From Xanthobacteraceae bacterium (GTDB lineage Bacteria; Pseudomonadota; Alphaproteobacteria; Rhizobiales; Xanthobacteraceae), in contig JASHXX010000345.1 in NCBI GenBank assembly GCA_030043335.1, forward strand, positions 1 through 17,687: DNA of 17,687 nt. The letters are read 5' to 3'. The notes beneath the pieces were generated by a model. The model had not been told where the DNA came from, did no database searches, and worked only from the letters and a program-made list of their open reading frames with translations. How positions within the stretch are numbered: the first letter of the stretch is position 1; each line of letters starts with the position of its first letter. Of this stretch, positions 1 through 7,838 are shown piece after piece. Made by a program: the position numbers and the translations under genes.

Positions 1-108
1 CACCGGAAGTCCGAGCGCCGCCATGCGCGCGAGGTTCGCCGCCTTTGCGCCGACCACATCGACGGCGGCGCTCTCGGCCGATCCATCACCTATGTGTACG
101 ATCCGCAT
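1..108 (-). CDS. Pyruvate phosphate dikinase / PEP synthase-like protein, N-terminal fragment
   Basis: Only the first 36 codons are present; the gene runs off the left edge. The translation starts MRIVHIGDG and contains VGAKAANLARMAALGLPV, which matches the start of the PEP/pyruvate-binding (ATP-grasp) domain of pyruvate phosphate dikinase and PEP synthase, where a G-(G/A)-K-x-A-N-L segment precedes the nucleotide-binding fold. Such enzymes interconvert pyruvate and phosphoenolpyruvate in the cytoplasm. ATG at 108 is the only usable start, because an in-frame TGA lies at 126-124. That TGA is also the stop codon of the upstream gene, so the two genes share a frame and are 15 bases apart. No clear Shine-Dalgarno sequence precedes the ATG, which suggests translational coupling. 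PPDK and PEP synthase cannot be told apart from this fragment. Confidence 0.72.
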   Translation of the reverse strand, partial: MRIVHIGDGSAESAAVDVVGAKAANLARMAALGLPV

Positions 109-123
109 GTCCGAGCGACCACT

Positions 124-2052
124 TCATGCCGACAGATCGGCGAGCACATGCTCGCGCAACAGGTGGCCGAACATCGCCAGGCGATCCGTCGCCCGCTCCA
201 GCGTATGCGCCAGGTCGAGAACCGAGAGCGCCGTTTTGAGATCGAATTCACCGCTCAGGATATTCGTCGTGACCAGGCGTTCGGCGGCATCGCCGCGGTG
301 CTCGGCTTCGATCATTTGGCCGACTGCCGTGTGCGCGGCTTCGGAATCGACGCGGTGACCTTCGGGCACCTCGGCCGCCGCCGCCGCGCCAGTGGCGGCG
401 GCCTCGACGCCGGAAATCGCGGCGCCGCAAAGCTCGACGAGCGGATCGAGCAGCCGTGGCGCTACCTCCTTCGGCAGCAGCGAGGCGACAAACGCCGCCT
501 GCTCGAGTTCGTCGATTGCGTCTTCAATTTCGTTGACCAGGCGCTCGATGCCGCGGTCGGCATTAAAGCGTTGAATCTCGCTGCGGGCTTCGATCGCGAT
601 CCGATCGGCCTTTTCCTCGATGCGCCGGGCCCGCGCCGCCAAGGCGGCGCCGTCGGCCGCGGCCTGCCGCTCGCGTTCGCCGAGAAGGTCGGCGATCCCG
701 ACGGCGATCTCACGGGCGAGCCCGGCTTGCCGGATCACCACGGCGAAAAGCGTCGCCTCGACGCGCTGCAAGTGGCCGACCAGGGCGGCCTCGATGCGCT
801 CGCGCGCCAGGCGCACCGAGCTTCCCAGCGACAGCGCCTCAGTCGAAATCCGCAGCACTGTCTTGAGGAAGTCGATCGCTGCGTCGCGCCCGAGCGCGTA
901 ATCAAGACGCTCGGCGAAGCCGATGCGCGACGGCGCGGCGTGGTGGACGGCCGAGGCTACCAGTTCGGCGCCGCCGAGCTCGAGGAACCCGCGGTGACCG
1001 ACGCGATGGCGCGCCGACCAGTCGAGAATGCGGATGGCGTCGGCGTTGGCGACCCATTCCCTGAGAACCTTGCGGGCCTTGTTCCAGTCGATCAGAAAGA
1101 CGAGCGATGCACCGATCGCTTCGAGAAATGAATCGCGGCCTTCGCCGTCAACGGCCGGATAGCGTCCGCTGACCAGATAGAACACGCCATCGTCGCCAAG
1201 ACCGGCCGCGCTCTTGCGCTCAAGGCCGCTCCACTGCATGGAGAAATTGCGAAACAGTCCGGTGAAGAATTTCGCCCGGGCGAGGTGGACGTCGGTGTAG
1301 GTGACGATCACGGCATCCGGCTCGACGGCGATCACCACCACATGCGCGTCGGTTTCCCCGATATCGTTCTGGATTATCAGCCGCTCGCCGGTGCGTGTCG
1401 CCGTGGTCGCCAGTCCGGGATGATTGAACTTCAGCTTTCGCGTTGCTTCGAGCCCGCGCATGAACGTTTCGACGGCGGCCCGATCCTGCGGCCGCAATCC
1501 GTATGCGTGCGCGCCGGCGATGACCTCCTCGGCATGACTGGCGGCGAGGCGGTTGAGATCCTTATGCAAATCCATGATCAGCCGATGCAGGCTGTCGCCG
1601 TCGCCATCGCTGACGCCGGTCAGCTTGGCAATTTGCGCGATCTCGAGCGTATCGGACGATCCAAGCGCGGTTCCTGCTTTGATTGCCACCAATCGCTCAA
1701 GGGCGCCGTCGCCGAGCGCGGCATCGCCGGCTTTGACGGCGCGAACGATGGCCGCCATGTCGTCCCAAATCGCCGCGCCCAGCCTGGCGAGGCCCGGCGC
1801 CGCGAGGCGTTCGCCAACCGCAAGGGTTGCGTCATTGACAAGAGTCTTGAGAGGCATGGGATCGATCCCGGCCGCCCGGCATTCCTCGGCCATGGCAAAC
1901 TGCCGGCGTTGCGGATCACTGGCGCGGCCGCAAGCCGCTTGCAAGATGCTGAGCCGGGCCTTCACCCGGTCGTTTGCCGCTAAGCCCTCGCCAATCAGCG
2001 ATGGCAGCAGCATGTCGGTCTGCCCTAGCCGTTCGATGATTTCGGATTTCAT
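124..2052 (-). CDS. Large helical protein with PhoU/DUF47-like C-terminal region
   Basis: A protein of 642 residues from ATG 2052; a GTG at 2085 would add 11 residues, but the sequence from MKSEIIERLGQ on reads as the natural N-terminus. No signal peptide or membrane segment is visible. The last third (about residues 410-642) is rich in long helices with acidic/basic heptads, such as EEKADRIAIEARSEIQRF, IERLVNEIEDAIDELEQ and DLAHTLERATDRLAMFGHLL. This is the pattern of PhoU/DUF47 helical bundles, which regulate phosphate uptake. The N-terminal two thirds I do not recognise. It lies just upstream of, and in frame with, a PEP/pyruvate dikinase-like gene, so a regulatory or accessory role for that enzyme is plausible but inferred. 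The dense reading frame and alphaproteobacterial codon use make the CDS itself secure. Confidence 0.82.
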   Translation of the reverse strand: MKSEIIERLGQTDMLLPSLIGEGLAANDRVKARLSILQAACGRASDPQRRQFAMAEECRAAGIDPMPLKTLVNDATLAVGERLAAPGLARLGAAIWDDMAAIVRAVKAGDAALGDGALERLVAIKAGTALGSSDTLEIAQIAKLTGVSDGDGDSLHRLIMDLHKDLNRLAASHAEEVIAGAHAYGLRPQDRAAVETFMRGLEATRKLKFNHPGLATTATRTGERLIIQNDIGETDAHVVVIAVEPDAVIVTYTDVHLARAKFFTGLFRNFSMQWSGLERKSAAGLGDDGVFYLVSGRYPAVDGEGRDSFLEAIGASLVFLIDWNKARKVLREWVANADAIRILDWSARHRVGHRGFLELGGAELVASAVHHAAPSRIGFAERLDYALGRDAAIDFLKTVLRISTEALSLGSSVRLARERIEAALVGHLQRVEATLFAVVIRQAGLAREIAVGIADLLGERERQAAADGAALAARARRIEEKADRIAIEARSEIQRFNADRGIERLVNEIEDAIDELEQAAFVASLLPKEVAPRLLDPLVELCGAAISGVEAAATGAAAAAEVPEGHRVDSEAAHTAVGQMIEAEHRGDAAERLVTTNILSGEFDLKTALSVLDLAHTLERATDRLAMFGHLLREHVLADLSA

Positions 2053-2158
2053 TGCGCGATCACCCGTGCGTCTTGATGACAGCACAGCACGACGGGATGA
2101 CGCAGTTATTGAGCCAGATCATTCATGGAAATGTCACATTGGCCGGCGCTAGCCGCGA

Positions 2159-3463
2159 TTACCCGGCCTTCGCGATCACCGAGAACGTTCTGCTCTTGTC
2201 GTCATAGGCGAAAAGCTCGGCATAGCGCCCCCAAGCGATGACGGCGCGCAAGGTGCGCTCGGTGTCGCGGCGGGACAAATGATCCTCCATCTCGATTTCA
2301 AATCGCAGGCGCGGCGCGCGGCCCTGCTTGCGCTCGCGCAGCACGCGGCAGATATGCGCGCTCAACGGCACGAAGCGCAGCAGATGCTCACGGAACAGCC
2401 GTTTGCGCTCGTCGGTGTTGCTGTGGGCAAAGACCCGCCCGGCCGCGGTCAGCTTCAGAGCCCGATCCTTGAGTTCGGCGAATTCCAGGATGTGCAGGCC
2501 TTCGGCAATCGGAAACAGGTCGTTGATCTCCAGCGCCAGTGAGCTTGCCAGCGTATCGAGCTCGGCCTGCCCGCCATAGGGCGCGGCGACGAGGATCTCG
2601 ATCAGGCCGCTCATGCGATTGACCGAAGCAGGTGGCAGCGGCCGCGCCAGCGCCTCATGTGTTTGCGTGAACGCGCCGAGCGAGGCGACGGTGCGCGCGG
2701 TGAGCACCGAGTAGACGTTGTCGACGATATTGCCGAATTCCTCGTCGAGCCGGTTGCGCGGGCGCGCCAAGGTGATCGGAATCTCGGCGGCGATCCGCGC
2801 CGGATTCGACGACAGGATGATCAGCCGGTCGCACATCAGCACCGCTTCCTCGATGTTGTGGGTCACCATGAGCACCGATTTGGTCGGCAGCTGGTGCTCC
2901 TCCCACAAATCGAGAAAATCGGTTCGCAAGGTCTCGGCCGTCAGCACGTCAAGCGCGGAGAACGGCTCGTCCATCAGCAGCACATCGGGCCGGGTGGCGA
3001 TCGCCCGGGCGAAGCCGACGCGCTGGCGCATGCCGCCGGAAAGCTCGCGCGGATAGGCCGACTGAAAGCCGTCGAGGCCGATCAGATCGATCGCGTCCTG
3101 CGCGCGTTGCCGGCTCTCTTCGCGCAACAGGCCCAGCGCATCGAGGCCGGCCTCGACGTTCTCCAGCACGGTCAGCCACGGGAACAATGCGAAGGTCTGG
3201 AATACGACGGCGATGCCTGCGGCCGGCTCGAGGAGCGGCTTGCCGCGGTAGAGCACCTCGCCCGAGGTCGGCTTGATCAGCGCGCCGGCGATCCGCAGTA
3301 ATGTCGATTTGCCCGAGCCCGAGCGGCCGAGGAGGCCGAGGATCTCGCCGTCATGGATGGAAAGATCGATGTCGTCCAGAACCGGCAGCGGTTCGCCCGA
3401 CCGCTTGGCGAAGGCCATGCAGATCTTGCGCAACTCGATGATCGCGCCCTTGACGTCGGGCAA
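2159..3463 (-). CDS. ABC transporter ATPase, nitrate/sulfonate/taurine class, with C-terminal AAA-associated domain
   Basis: A cytoplasmic ATPase of 434 residues that powers import through the permease encoded just upstream. From the chosen TTG start: Walker A GRSGSGKST at 46-54, Q-loop Gln at about 89 (VVFQTFALFPW), signature LSGGMRQR at 141-148, Walker B VLLMDEP at 161-167, and switch His at about 202 (MVTHNIEEA). The NitT/TauT (SsuB/TauB) style is clear. Residues about 290-430 form an extra region matching the AAA-associated C-terminal domain (PF09821 type), absent from short TauB-like ATPases; it is probably regulatory. The frame stays open to 3529, but TTG 3463 is preceded by a strong AGGGAGG seven bases upstream, whereas starts further up would overlap the permease gene. 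The two genes are 17 bases apart and certainly an operon. The substrate is unknown. Confidence 0.93.
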   Translation of the reverse strand: MPDVKGAIIELRKICMAFAKRSGEPLPVLDDIDLSIHDGEILGLLGRSGSGKSTLLRIAGALIKPTSGEVLYRGKPLLEPAAGIAVVFQTFALFPWLTVLENVEAGLDALGLLREESRQRAQDAIDLIGLDGFQSAYPRELSGGMRQRVGFARAIATRPDVLLMDEPFSALDVLTAETLRTDFLDLWEEHQLPTKSVLMVTHNIEEAVLMCDRLIILSSNPARIAAEIPITLARPRNRLDEEFGNIVDNVYSVLTARTVASLGAFTQTHEALARPLPPASVNRMSGLIEILVAAPYGGQAELDTLASSLALEINDLFPIAEGLHILEFAELKDRALKLTAAGRVFAHSNTDERKRLFREHLLRFVPLSAHICRVLRERKQGRAPRLRFEIEMEDHLSRRDTERTLRAVIAWGRYAELFAYDDKSRTFSVIAKAG

Positions 3464-3480
3464 GGCTGCTCCCTCCCTTC

Positions 3481-5217
3481 TCAATCGAGCCGGGTCCGGC
3501 GTTCGGCATAGGCGTAGAGCGGCCGCCACAACAGGCGGTTCATGGCCACGACCAGCACTGACATCGTGGCGATGCCGAGCGCGATCCGCGGATAATCACC
3601 CGCCTCGGTCATTTGCGCGATGTAGGCGCCAAGCCCCGAGCCGTTGAGCGTGGTCGGGCCCCAGCTCACCACCTCTGAGACGATGCTGGCGTTCCAGGCG
3701 CCGCCCGAGGCGGTGATGGCGCCGGTGACGTAGTATGGGAAGATGCCGGGCAGTATGACATCTCGCCACCAACGCCGGCCGCCGATGCGGAACGCCGTCG
3801 CCGCTTCGCGGAAATCGGTCGGAAACGCGCTCGCCCCGGCGATGACGTTGAACAGGATGTACCATTGGGTCCCGAGGATCATCAGCGGGCTGAGCCAGAT
3901 CACCGGCGAAAGCTGAAACCTCACGATCAGATAGACCGCGACCGGAAACAACAGATTTGCCGGAAACGCCGCGAGAAACTGCGCGACCGGCTGCACCTTC
4001 TCCGCCACTTTCGGACGCAGGCCGATGGCCACGCCGATCGGAACCCAGATCAGCGTGGCAAGGACGATCAGCACAGCGACGCGGAGCAAGGTGATCCCGC
4101 CATTGCGTGCGGCCGCGGCGGCGTCCGTCCACGACAATTCGGCGCCGGCAAATTGCAGCAGCTTCCAGCCAAGGTAGGCGACGGCAAGAAGGATGAGCCC
4201 GTACCAACCGACGTCAAGCAGCGCAGGCGGCAGCGCGCGCGCTAAGCGTGCGGGAATCAATGACCGCGACGAAAGCCTGACGCGCGACGCCGCCTGCGTC
4301 GCAGCGCCGATCGATTCGCCCGCCGAGCGTAACAGGCTGGTGCTCCGGAGCAAATCGAGGATCCAGCTCCGCGGCACGACCGCGGCGGCGGTTTGCTCAT
4401 AGCGGAACTTGTCGGCCCAGGCCACCAACGGCCGGAACATGAGCTGATCATAGATGAAGATCGTCACCGTCATGGCCACGATCGCCCAGCCCACCGCCGC
4501 CAGATCGCGCGCTTCGACCGCGCGCGCGACATAGGAGCCGATACCCGGCAAAGCGACATGCAGGTCGCCGACCGCGATCGCCTCCGATGCGACGACAAAG
4601 AACCACCCGCCCGACATCGACATCATCGTATTCCAGATCAGCCCCGGCATCGCGAACGGAACCTCGAGACGCCAAAAGCGCTGCCAGCCCGAGAAGCGGA
4701 AGCCGCGGCTGGCCTCGTCGAGATCGTGCGGAATGGTACGCAGCGACTGAAAGAAGCTGAACGCCATATTCCAGGCCTGACTGGTGAAGATCGCGAAAAT
4801 GGCGGCGAGCTCGACGCCCAGCGCCCGATCCGGAAACAGCGAGACGAAGAAGACGACGGTGAAGGAGAGATAGCCCAGCACCGGCACCGACTGCAGGACG
4901 TCGAGGAGTGGGATCAGAACCGCTTCGGCACGGCGGCTCTTCGCTGCAGCCGTGCCGTAGGTGAAGGTGAAGAGGAGCGAGGCCATCAGCGCCGCCAGCA
5001 TCCGCATCGTGGTGCGCAACGCATAGGATGGCAGCGCGCTCGGCGACAGCGAGATCTCCGGCTGCTGCGCGGCGCTAAACGGCGCGAGCATCTGCCGCGC
5101 CCCGGAACCGATGAGAAGGATGATCGTGACGATCAGAACGAGCGCCGCCAGATCCCGCCAATTGGCGCGCCGCGGATGCCAGACTCCTCCCCTGAGTAGT
5201 TCGGCATGCTGCTCCAC
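3481..5217 (-). CDS. ABC transporter permease with two fused BPD_transp_1 domains
   Basis: An inner-membrane permease of 578 residues, about twice the length of SsuC/TauC-type permeases because two transmembrane domains are fused in one chain. Each half carries the cytoplasmic EAA loop that docks the ATPase: DLDEASRGFRFSGWQRF from about residue 165, and DFREAATAFRIGGRRWW from about 468. Both end with the usual P of the loop. Hydrophobic stretches surround both loops, and a polar linker (about 270-330) joins the halves. The start is GTG 5217, with an AGGA-type ribosome site nine bases upstream (GGTGAGGACGATTTC). The ATPase gene follows at 17 bases. No periplasmic binding protein gene lies in the window, so the ligand (nitrate, sulfonate, taurine or another small anion) cannot be deduced. 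Confidence 0.92.
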   Translation of the reverse strand: MEQHAELLRGGVWHPRRANWRDLAALVLIVTIILLIGSGARQMLAPFSAAQQPEISLSPSALPSYALRTTMRMLAALMASLLFTFTYGTAAAKSRRAEAVLIPLLDVLQSVPVLGYLSFTVVFFVSLFPDRALGVELAAIFAIFTSQAWNMAFSFFQSLRTIPHDLDEASRGFRFSGWQRFWRLEVPFAMPGLIWNTMMSMSGGWFFVVASEAIAVGDLHVALPGIGSYVARAVEARDLAAVGWAIVAMTVTIFIYDQLMFRPLVAWADKFRYEQTAAAVVPRSWILDLLRSTSLLRSAGESIGAATQAASRVRLSSRSLIPARLARALPPALLDVGWYGLILLAVAYLGWKLLQFAGAELSWTDAAAAARNGGITLLRVAVLIVLATLIWVPIGVAIGLRPKVAEKVQPVAQFLAAFPANLLFPVAVYLIVRFQLSPVIWLSPLMILGTQWYILFNVIAGASAFPTDFREAATAFRIGGRRWWRDVILPGIFPYYVTGAITASGGAWNASIVSEVVSWGPTTLNGSGLGAYIAQMTEAGDYPRIALGIATMSVLVVAMNRLLWRPLYAYAERRTRLD

Positions 5218-5306
5218 GAAATCGTCCTCACCCCCACCCGCCTCGGCGATGCGGGCAACCTTCTCGTCGAAAATTCGGAATTACAGCGGCGGGCCTTTGT
5301 CTTGAA

Positions 5307-6206
5307 TCAACTCAGATTTTGCGGGTCGGCCCTGCCGCGCCGGCGGCACGCCGCGATCACGGTATTGCGCAGGAGGCAGGCAATGGTCATCGGGCCGACG
5401 CCGCCCGGGACCGGCGTGATCGCGGCGGCAATGCCCTGCGCCTCGGCAAAAGCGACGTCGCCGACCGCCTTCGATGTCCCGTCCGGGCCTGGCACGCGGT
5501 TGAACCCGACATCGATGACGACCGCGTCGGGCTTGATCCAGCCGCCGCGCACCAATTCGGGCTGCCCGACGGCCGCCACCAGCACATCGGCGCGGCGCAC
5601 CAGCGCCGGAAGATCCCGGCTTCGCGAGTGCGCGAGCGTCACCGTGCAGTTCTCGGCCAACAGCAGCGCCGCCATCGGCTTGCCGACGATGTTGGAGCGC
5701 CCGAGCACGACCGCCTCGAGGCCGGAGAGCTCCGGCAGCGTCTCCTCCAGCAAAAGCAGGCAGCCGTAGGGCGTGCAGGGAATAAGCGCGCGCGCCCGGC
5801 CGCCGCTCCACAGGAGCCCGACATTGTGGGGGTGGAACCCGTCCACATCCTTCGCGGGGTCGACCACATCGATCACGCGCTGCGGGTCGATGTGCCTCGG
5901 CAGCGGCAATTGCACCAGGATGCCGTCGACGCGGTCGTCGGCGTTGAGCTCTTCGATCAGCGCCAGCAGCGCGGCCTCGCTGGTTGCTTCCGGCAACCGG
6001 TGCTGAAAGCCTTGGATCCCTGCGGCGGTCGCGGCCTTGCCCTTGCTGCCGACATAGCTTCGGCTCGCCGGGTTGTCGCCGACCAGCACCGCGGCAAGCC
6101 CGGGAACAAAGCCCGGCGCGGCCTGGAGCGCGGCGGTTGCCGCGGTGATTTCAGCAACAAGACGCGCCGCGCGTGCCTTGCCGTCGATCCGCCTGGTGAC
6201 GAGCAT
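5307..6206 (-). CDS. folD: Bifunctional methylenetetrahydrofolate dehydrogenase / methenyltetrahydrofolate cyclohydrolase
   Basis: FolD interconverts 5,10-methylene-, 5,10-methenyl- and 10-formyl-tetrahydrofolate with NADP in the cytoplasm, feeding purine and formyl-Met synthesis. The 299-residue length is normal. Family signatures run in order: SYVGSKGKA with the catalytic Tyr51 and Lys55, [26 protein letters not shown], the nucleotide-binding [18 protein letters not shown], and [12 protein letters not shown] near the C-terminus. ATG 6206 is the natural start and nothing in the family extends further. It lies 74 bases downstream of the holin-like gene and 89 bases upstream of the ABC permease on the same strand, so it may have its own promoter. 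The gene appears intact and complete. Confidence 0.97.
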   Translation of the reverse strand: MLVTRRIDGKARAARLVAEITAATAALQAAPGFVPGLAAVLVGDNPASRSYVGSKGKAATAAGIQGFQHRLPEATSEAALLALIEELNADDRVDGILVQLPLPRHIDPQRVIDVVDPAKDVDGFHPHNVGLLWSGGRARALIPCTPYGCLLLLEETLPELSGLEAVVLGRSNIVGKPMAALLLAENCTVTLAHSRSRDLPALVRRADVLVAAVGQPELVRGGWIKPDAVVIDVGFNRVPGPDGTSKAVGDVAFAEAQGIAAAITPVPGGVGPMTIACLLRNTVIAACRRRGRADPQNLS

Positions 6207-6280
6207 GATGCGAACCTGAGGACGTCGAAACGGCCCGGCGACCGCTTCAAGCTTGAATTTCTACCGGCGAAGCTTGTCGG

Positions 6281-6709
6281 CTATTGCGGACCCGGCTTGT
6301 TCTTACGTACGCCGCGGATGATGGCGGTGATGAGCGGAATAAGGACGAGGGGCAGCGAGATCTGGTCCCTCACGCTCGAGAACTCCTGCTCGATGCCATC
6401 GATCGCCGCCTGGCGCAGTTCAAGCGCTGCTTTGAGTTCGGCACTCGACTTTGCCGTCGCCGCGACGGCTGCGACGGCGATCGCAATCACAAAGTCGCCG
6501 GCGGCCATGGCCGCCGCCGCCCATACCGGCCCCCACAAAGATCGCAGCCAAAAGAACGCCGCGACGTTGAGCATGCACAGCCCGAACAGCGCAATCAGCC
6601 CGGCCAGCAGCAGCAGGATCGAGCGGCGCGCGAGGAGACGCAGCCGCGCCTCGGCGATTCCCGACTGCACGCGCATGAGAACGCGGATATGGCGAATAAC
6701 GCGCTGCAA
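6281..6709 (-). CDS. Small two-helix membrane protein, putative holin-X / phage-holin-3 superfamily-like
   Basis: A short integral membrane protein with a basic N-terminal helix (RLRLLARRS), a first hydrophobic helix (ILLLLAGLIALFGLCML), a second alanine-rich membrane helix (the AAAAMAAGDFVIAIAV stretch), then an amphipathic helix and a basic tail (RGVRKNKPGPQ). This layout matches the putative actinobacterial holin-X family (PF07332), present in many non-phage genomes; the role is unknown and a lytic function should not be assumed. The start is uncertain. TTG 6709 (142 residues) has AGGG seven bases upstream; ATG 6676 (131 residues) has no clear ribosome site. It begins 11 bases after the stop of the 92-residue gene upstream, so the two are co-transcribed, as is common for holin-X and DUF883-type pairs. 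Confidence 0.8.
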   Translation of the reverse strand: MQRVIRHIRVLMRVQSGIAEARLRLLARRSILLLLAGLIALFGLCMLNVAAFFWLRSLWGPVWAAAAMAAGDFVIAIAVAAVAATAKSSAELKAALELRQAAIDGIEQEFSSVRDQISLPLVLIPLITAIIRGVRKNKPGPQ

Positions 6710-6720
6710 ACAATCGCCCT

Positions 6721-6999
6721 TTATCGGTGGGTGACACGCCCGATCATGATGCCGAGGATGAACGCGCCGACGACGCTGGCGAGCCCATGACTGGCGATGG
6801 CTTTTTCCGCTTCCTCGGCCAATACCGAAATTTCGTGACCGAGCATGTGCAGTTGTTCGTTGAGATGGGCGGCCCCTGATTCGAACGCAGCCTCTGCTTG
6901 GGCCTCGCCGGCAGTATCCGTCGCCGCTTGCTCGGCGCGTATGGCGGCAATCTCGCGGCGCAGCGCTTCGATCTCGGCACGCAGATCGGCTTCGGCCAT
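6721..6999 (-). CDS. Small coiled-coil protein with C-terminal membrane anchor (DUF883/YqjD-like)
   Basis: A 92-residue protein. The N-terminal half is charged and helical (LRAEIEALRREIAAIRAEQ), consistent with a coiled coil. The C-terminus is one hydrophobic glycine-containing helix (ASVVGAFILGIMIGRV) ending in a short basic tail. This is the organisation of DUF883/ElaB/YqjD proteins, C-tail-anchored inner-membrane proteins that in E. coli are stationary-phase induced and associate with ribosomes; the family assignment rests on layout, not on a strong motif. ATG 6999 is preceded by GAGGG nine bases upstream. It is the first gene of a pair with the holin-like gene. On the minus strand the leader contains GATAGT (about 7035-7030), a possible -10 element, but no convincing -35 element was found. 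Confidence 0.78.
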   Translation of the reverse strand: MAEADLRAEIEALRREIAAIRAEQAATDTAGEAQAEAAFESGAAHLNEQLHMLGHEISVLAEEAEKAIASHGLASVVGAFILGIMIGRVTHR

Positions 7000-7127
7000 G
7001 CTCGAACGCCCTCGGCTCGTTGTCCCTTACTATCCGAACTGATCGGCCGCCCGCAACTGCCATCCGGCCTCGGAACGTTGATGGCGCCTCGACGGATTCG
7101 CTCAAATCCGCGCCAAGCTTTGCTCGC

Positions 7128-7769
7128 TCACGGTCGCGACGGCGAGCCACAGATCACGTCGATGGCGCCGGCGGCGAGCGCCTCGAGTTCTTTGCGCGAC
7201 ACCCCGGCGCGCGCGCGCACTGCGATCGTATGCAAGGTCGCGGTCGCGATTTGCGCCAGCACCGAAGGCTCGGCTGTCGCCGCGATCTCGCCGCGGTCGC
7301 GCGCCTTGCCGATGAGACCGGTCAGGAACGCGTCGGTCGCCTCGACGCTTTCGACCAGGAAAGCGCGCACCGCGGGATCGGTCGTCGCCTGCGCCGGCGC
7401 CGTCGAGATCGAATAACAGCCGCGCGCGTCATTCCCGCTCGACAAATAAATGTCGAGCGCGGCGTCGTAAAAGCGCTTGAGAAAGACCCGCAGCGTCGGA
7501 TGATCGTCGAGGAGCCGCAGGGTCGCAGCGCGGGCTTGCTCCCGATAGCGGTTGAGCGTCTTGAGATAAAGGTCGCGCTTGTCGCCGAAGGCGGCATAGA
7601 GGCTCGGCCGGTTCATGTCGGTGGCGGCGGCAAGATCGTCGAGCGAGGCCGCCGCATAGCCCTTTTTCCAGAACACCTTGGCGGCGGCGGCGAGCGCCCG
7701 CTCCGGATCATACTGGCGCGGCCGGCCGCGGGGGCGGGCTGTCGCCGGCTTTGAACTTTTTTGTACCAT
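7128..7769 (-). CDS. TetR/AcrR-family transcriptional regulator
   Basis: A 213-residue DNA-binding repressor-type protein. The N-terminus (GRPRQYDPERALAAAAKVF, about residues 14-32, then WKKGYAAASLDDLAAAT) and NRPSLYAAFGDKRDLY are a textbook TetR HTH domain. The C-terminal two thirds are the ligand-binding and dimerisation helices. The frame stays open to 7823, but ATG 7769 starts the conserved basic arm and has AAGGA eleven bases upstream; the longer form would run through the divergent promoter. The gene is transcribed away from a glutathione S-transferase gene across 69 bases, so it most likely controls that gene and itself, in response to an unknown small molecule. A promoter for it (TTGATT, 16 bp, TAAATT) overlaps that of the transferase. 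Confidence 0.93.
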   Translation of the reverse strand: MVQKSSKPATARPRGRPRQYDPERALAAAAKVFWKKGYAAASLDDLAAATDMNRPSLYAAFGDKRDLYLKTLNRYREQARAATLRLLDDHPTLRVFLKRFYDAALDIYLSSGNDARGCYSISTAPAQATTDPAVRAFLVESVEATDAFLTGLIGKARDRGEIAATAEPSVLAQIATATLHTIAVRARAGVSRKELEALAAGAIDVICGSPSRP

Positions 7770-7819
7770 TTCGCAAATAATCCTTGACCTGGTCCAATTT
7801 ATGCGGGATAGTACAAAAA
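7758..7819. promoter_or_regulatory. Inverted repeat flanking the divergent tetR-gst promoters
   Basis: TTTTTGTAC at 7758-7766 and its exact complement GTACAAAAA at 7811-7819 form perfect 9-bp arms separated by 44 bp. The left arm lies in the first codons of tetR. The right arm overlaps the -10 element of the GST promoter and the -35 element of the tetR promoter. A short dyad, GACCTGGTC (7786-7794), lies between them over the GST -35 element. Either could be the operator of the adjacent TetR protein. The 44-bp spacing is long for one dimer site, so two bound dimers or coincidence are also possible. Confidence 0.45.
7784..7812 (+). promoter_or_regulatory. Sigma70-type promoter for the glutathione S-transferase gene
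   Basis: The -35 element TTGACC (7784-7789) and the -10 element GATAGT (7807-7812) are separated by the ideal 17 bp. Transcription would start near 7819, giving a leader of about 20 bases before ATG 7839 with its AGGGAG ribosome site. The promoter overlaps the tetR promoter on the other strand and the inverted repeat, as expected for repression by the neighbour. Confidence 0.6.
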
Positions 7820-7823
7820 TCAA
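7796..7823 (-). promoter_or_regulatory. Sigma70-type promoter for the tetR gene
   Basis: On the minus strand, TTGATT (7823-7818) and TAAATT (7801-7796) are separated by 16 bp and read towards the ATG at 7769. Its -35 element abuts the -10 element of the GST promoter, so the two polymerases could not bind together. Confidence 0.5.
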
Positions 7824-7838
7824 TCAGGGAGAACGGTT

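Noticed and set aside
94..1131. A 345-codon open frame on the plus strand
   Set aside because: Antisense to the PhoU-like gene and made of frame-shadow residues; no recognisable domain. The minus frame is longer and has PhoU/DUF47-like helical patterns.
3464..3529. Longer ATPase start at 3529
   Set aside because: It would overlap the permease gene, and TTG 3463 has a strong AGGGAGG at proper spacing.
5235..5260. GC-rich hairpin (CCCGC...GCGGG) before the permease gene as a terminator
   Set aside because: It is followed by GT/G-rich bases with no run of T, so it does not look like a factor-independent terminator.
5319..6734. A 471-codon plus-strand frame
   Set aside because: Runs antisense through folD and the holin-like gene, both clearly coding.
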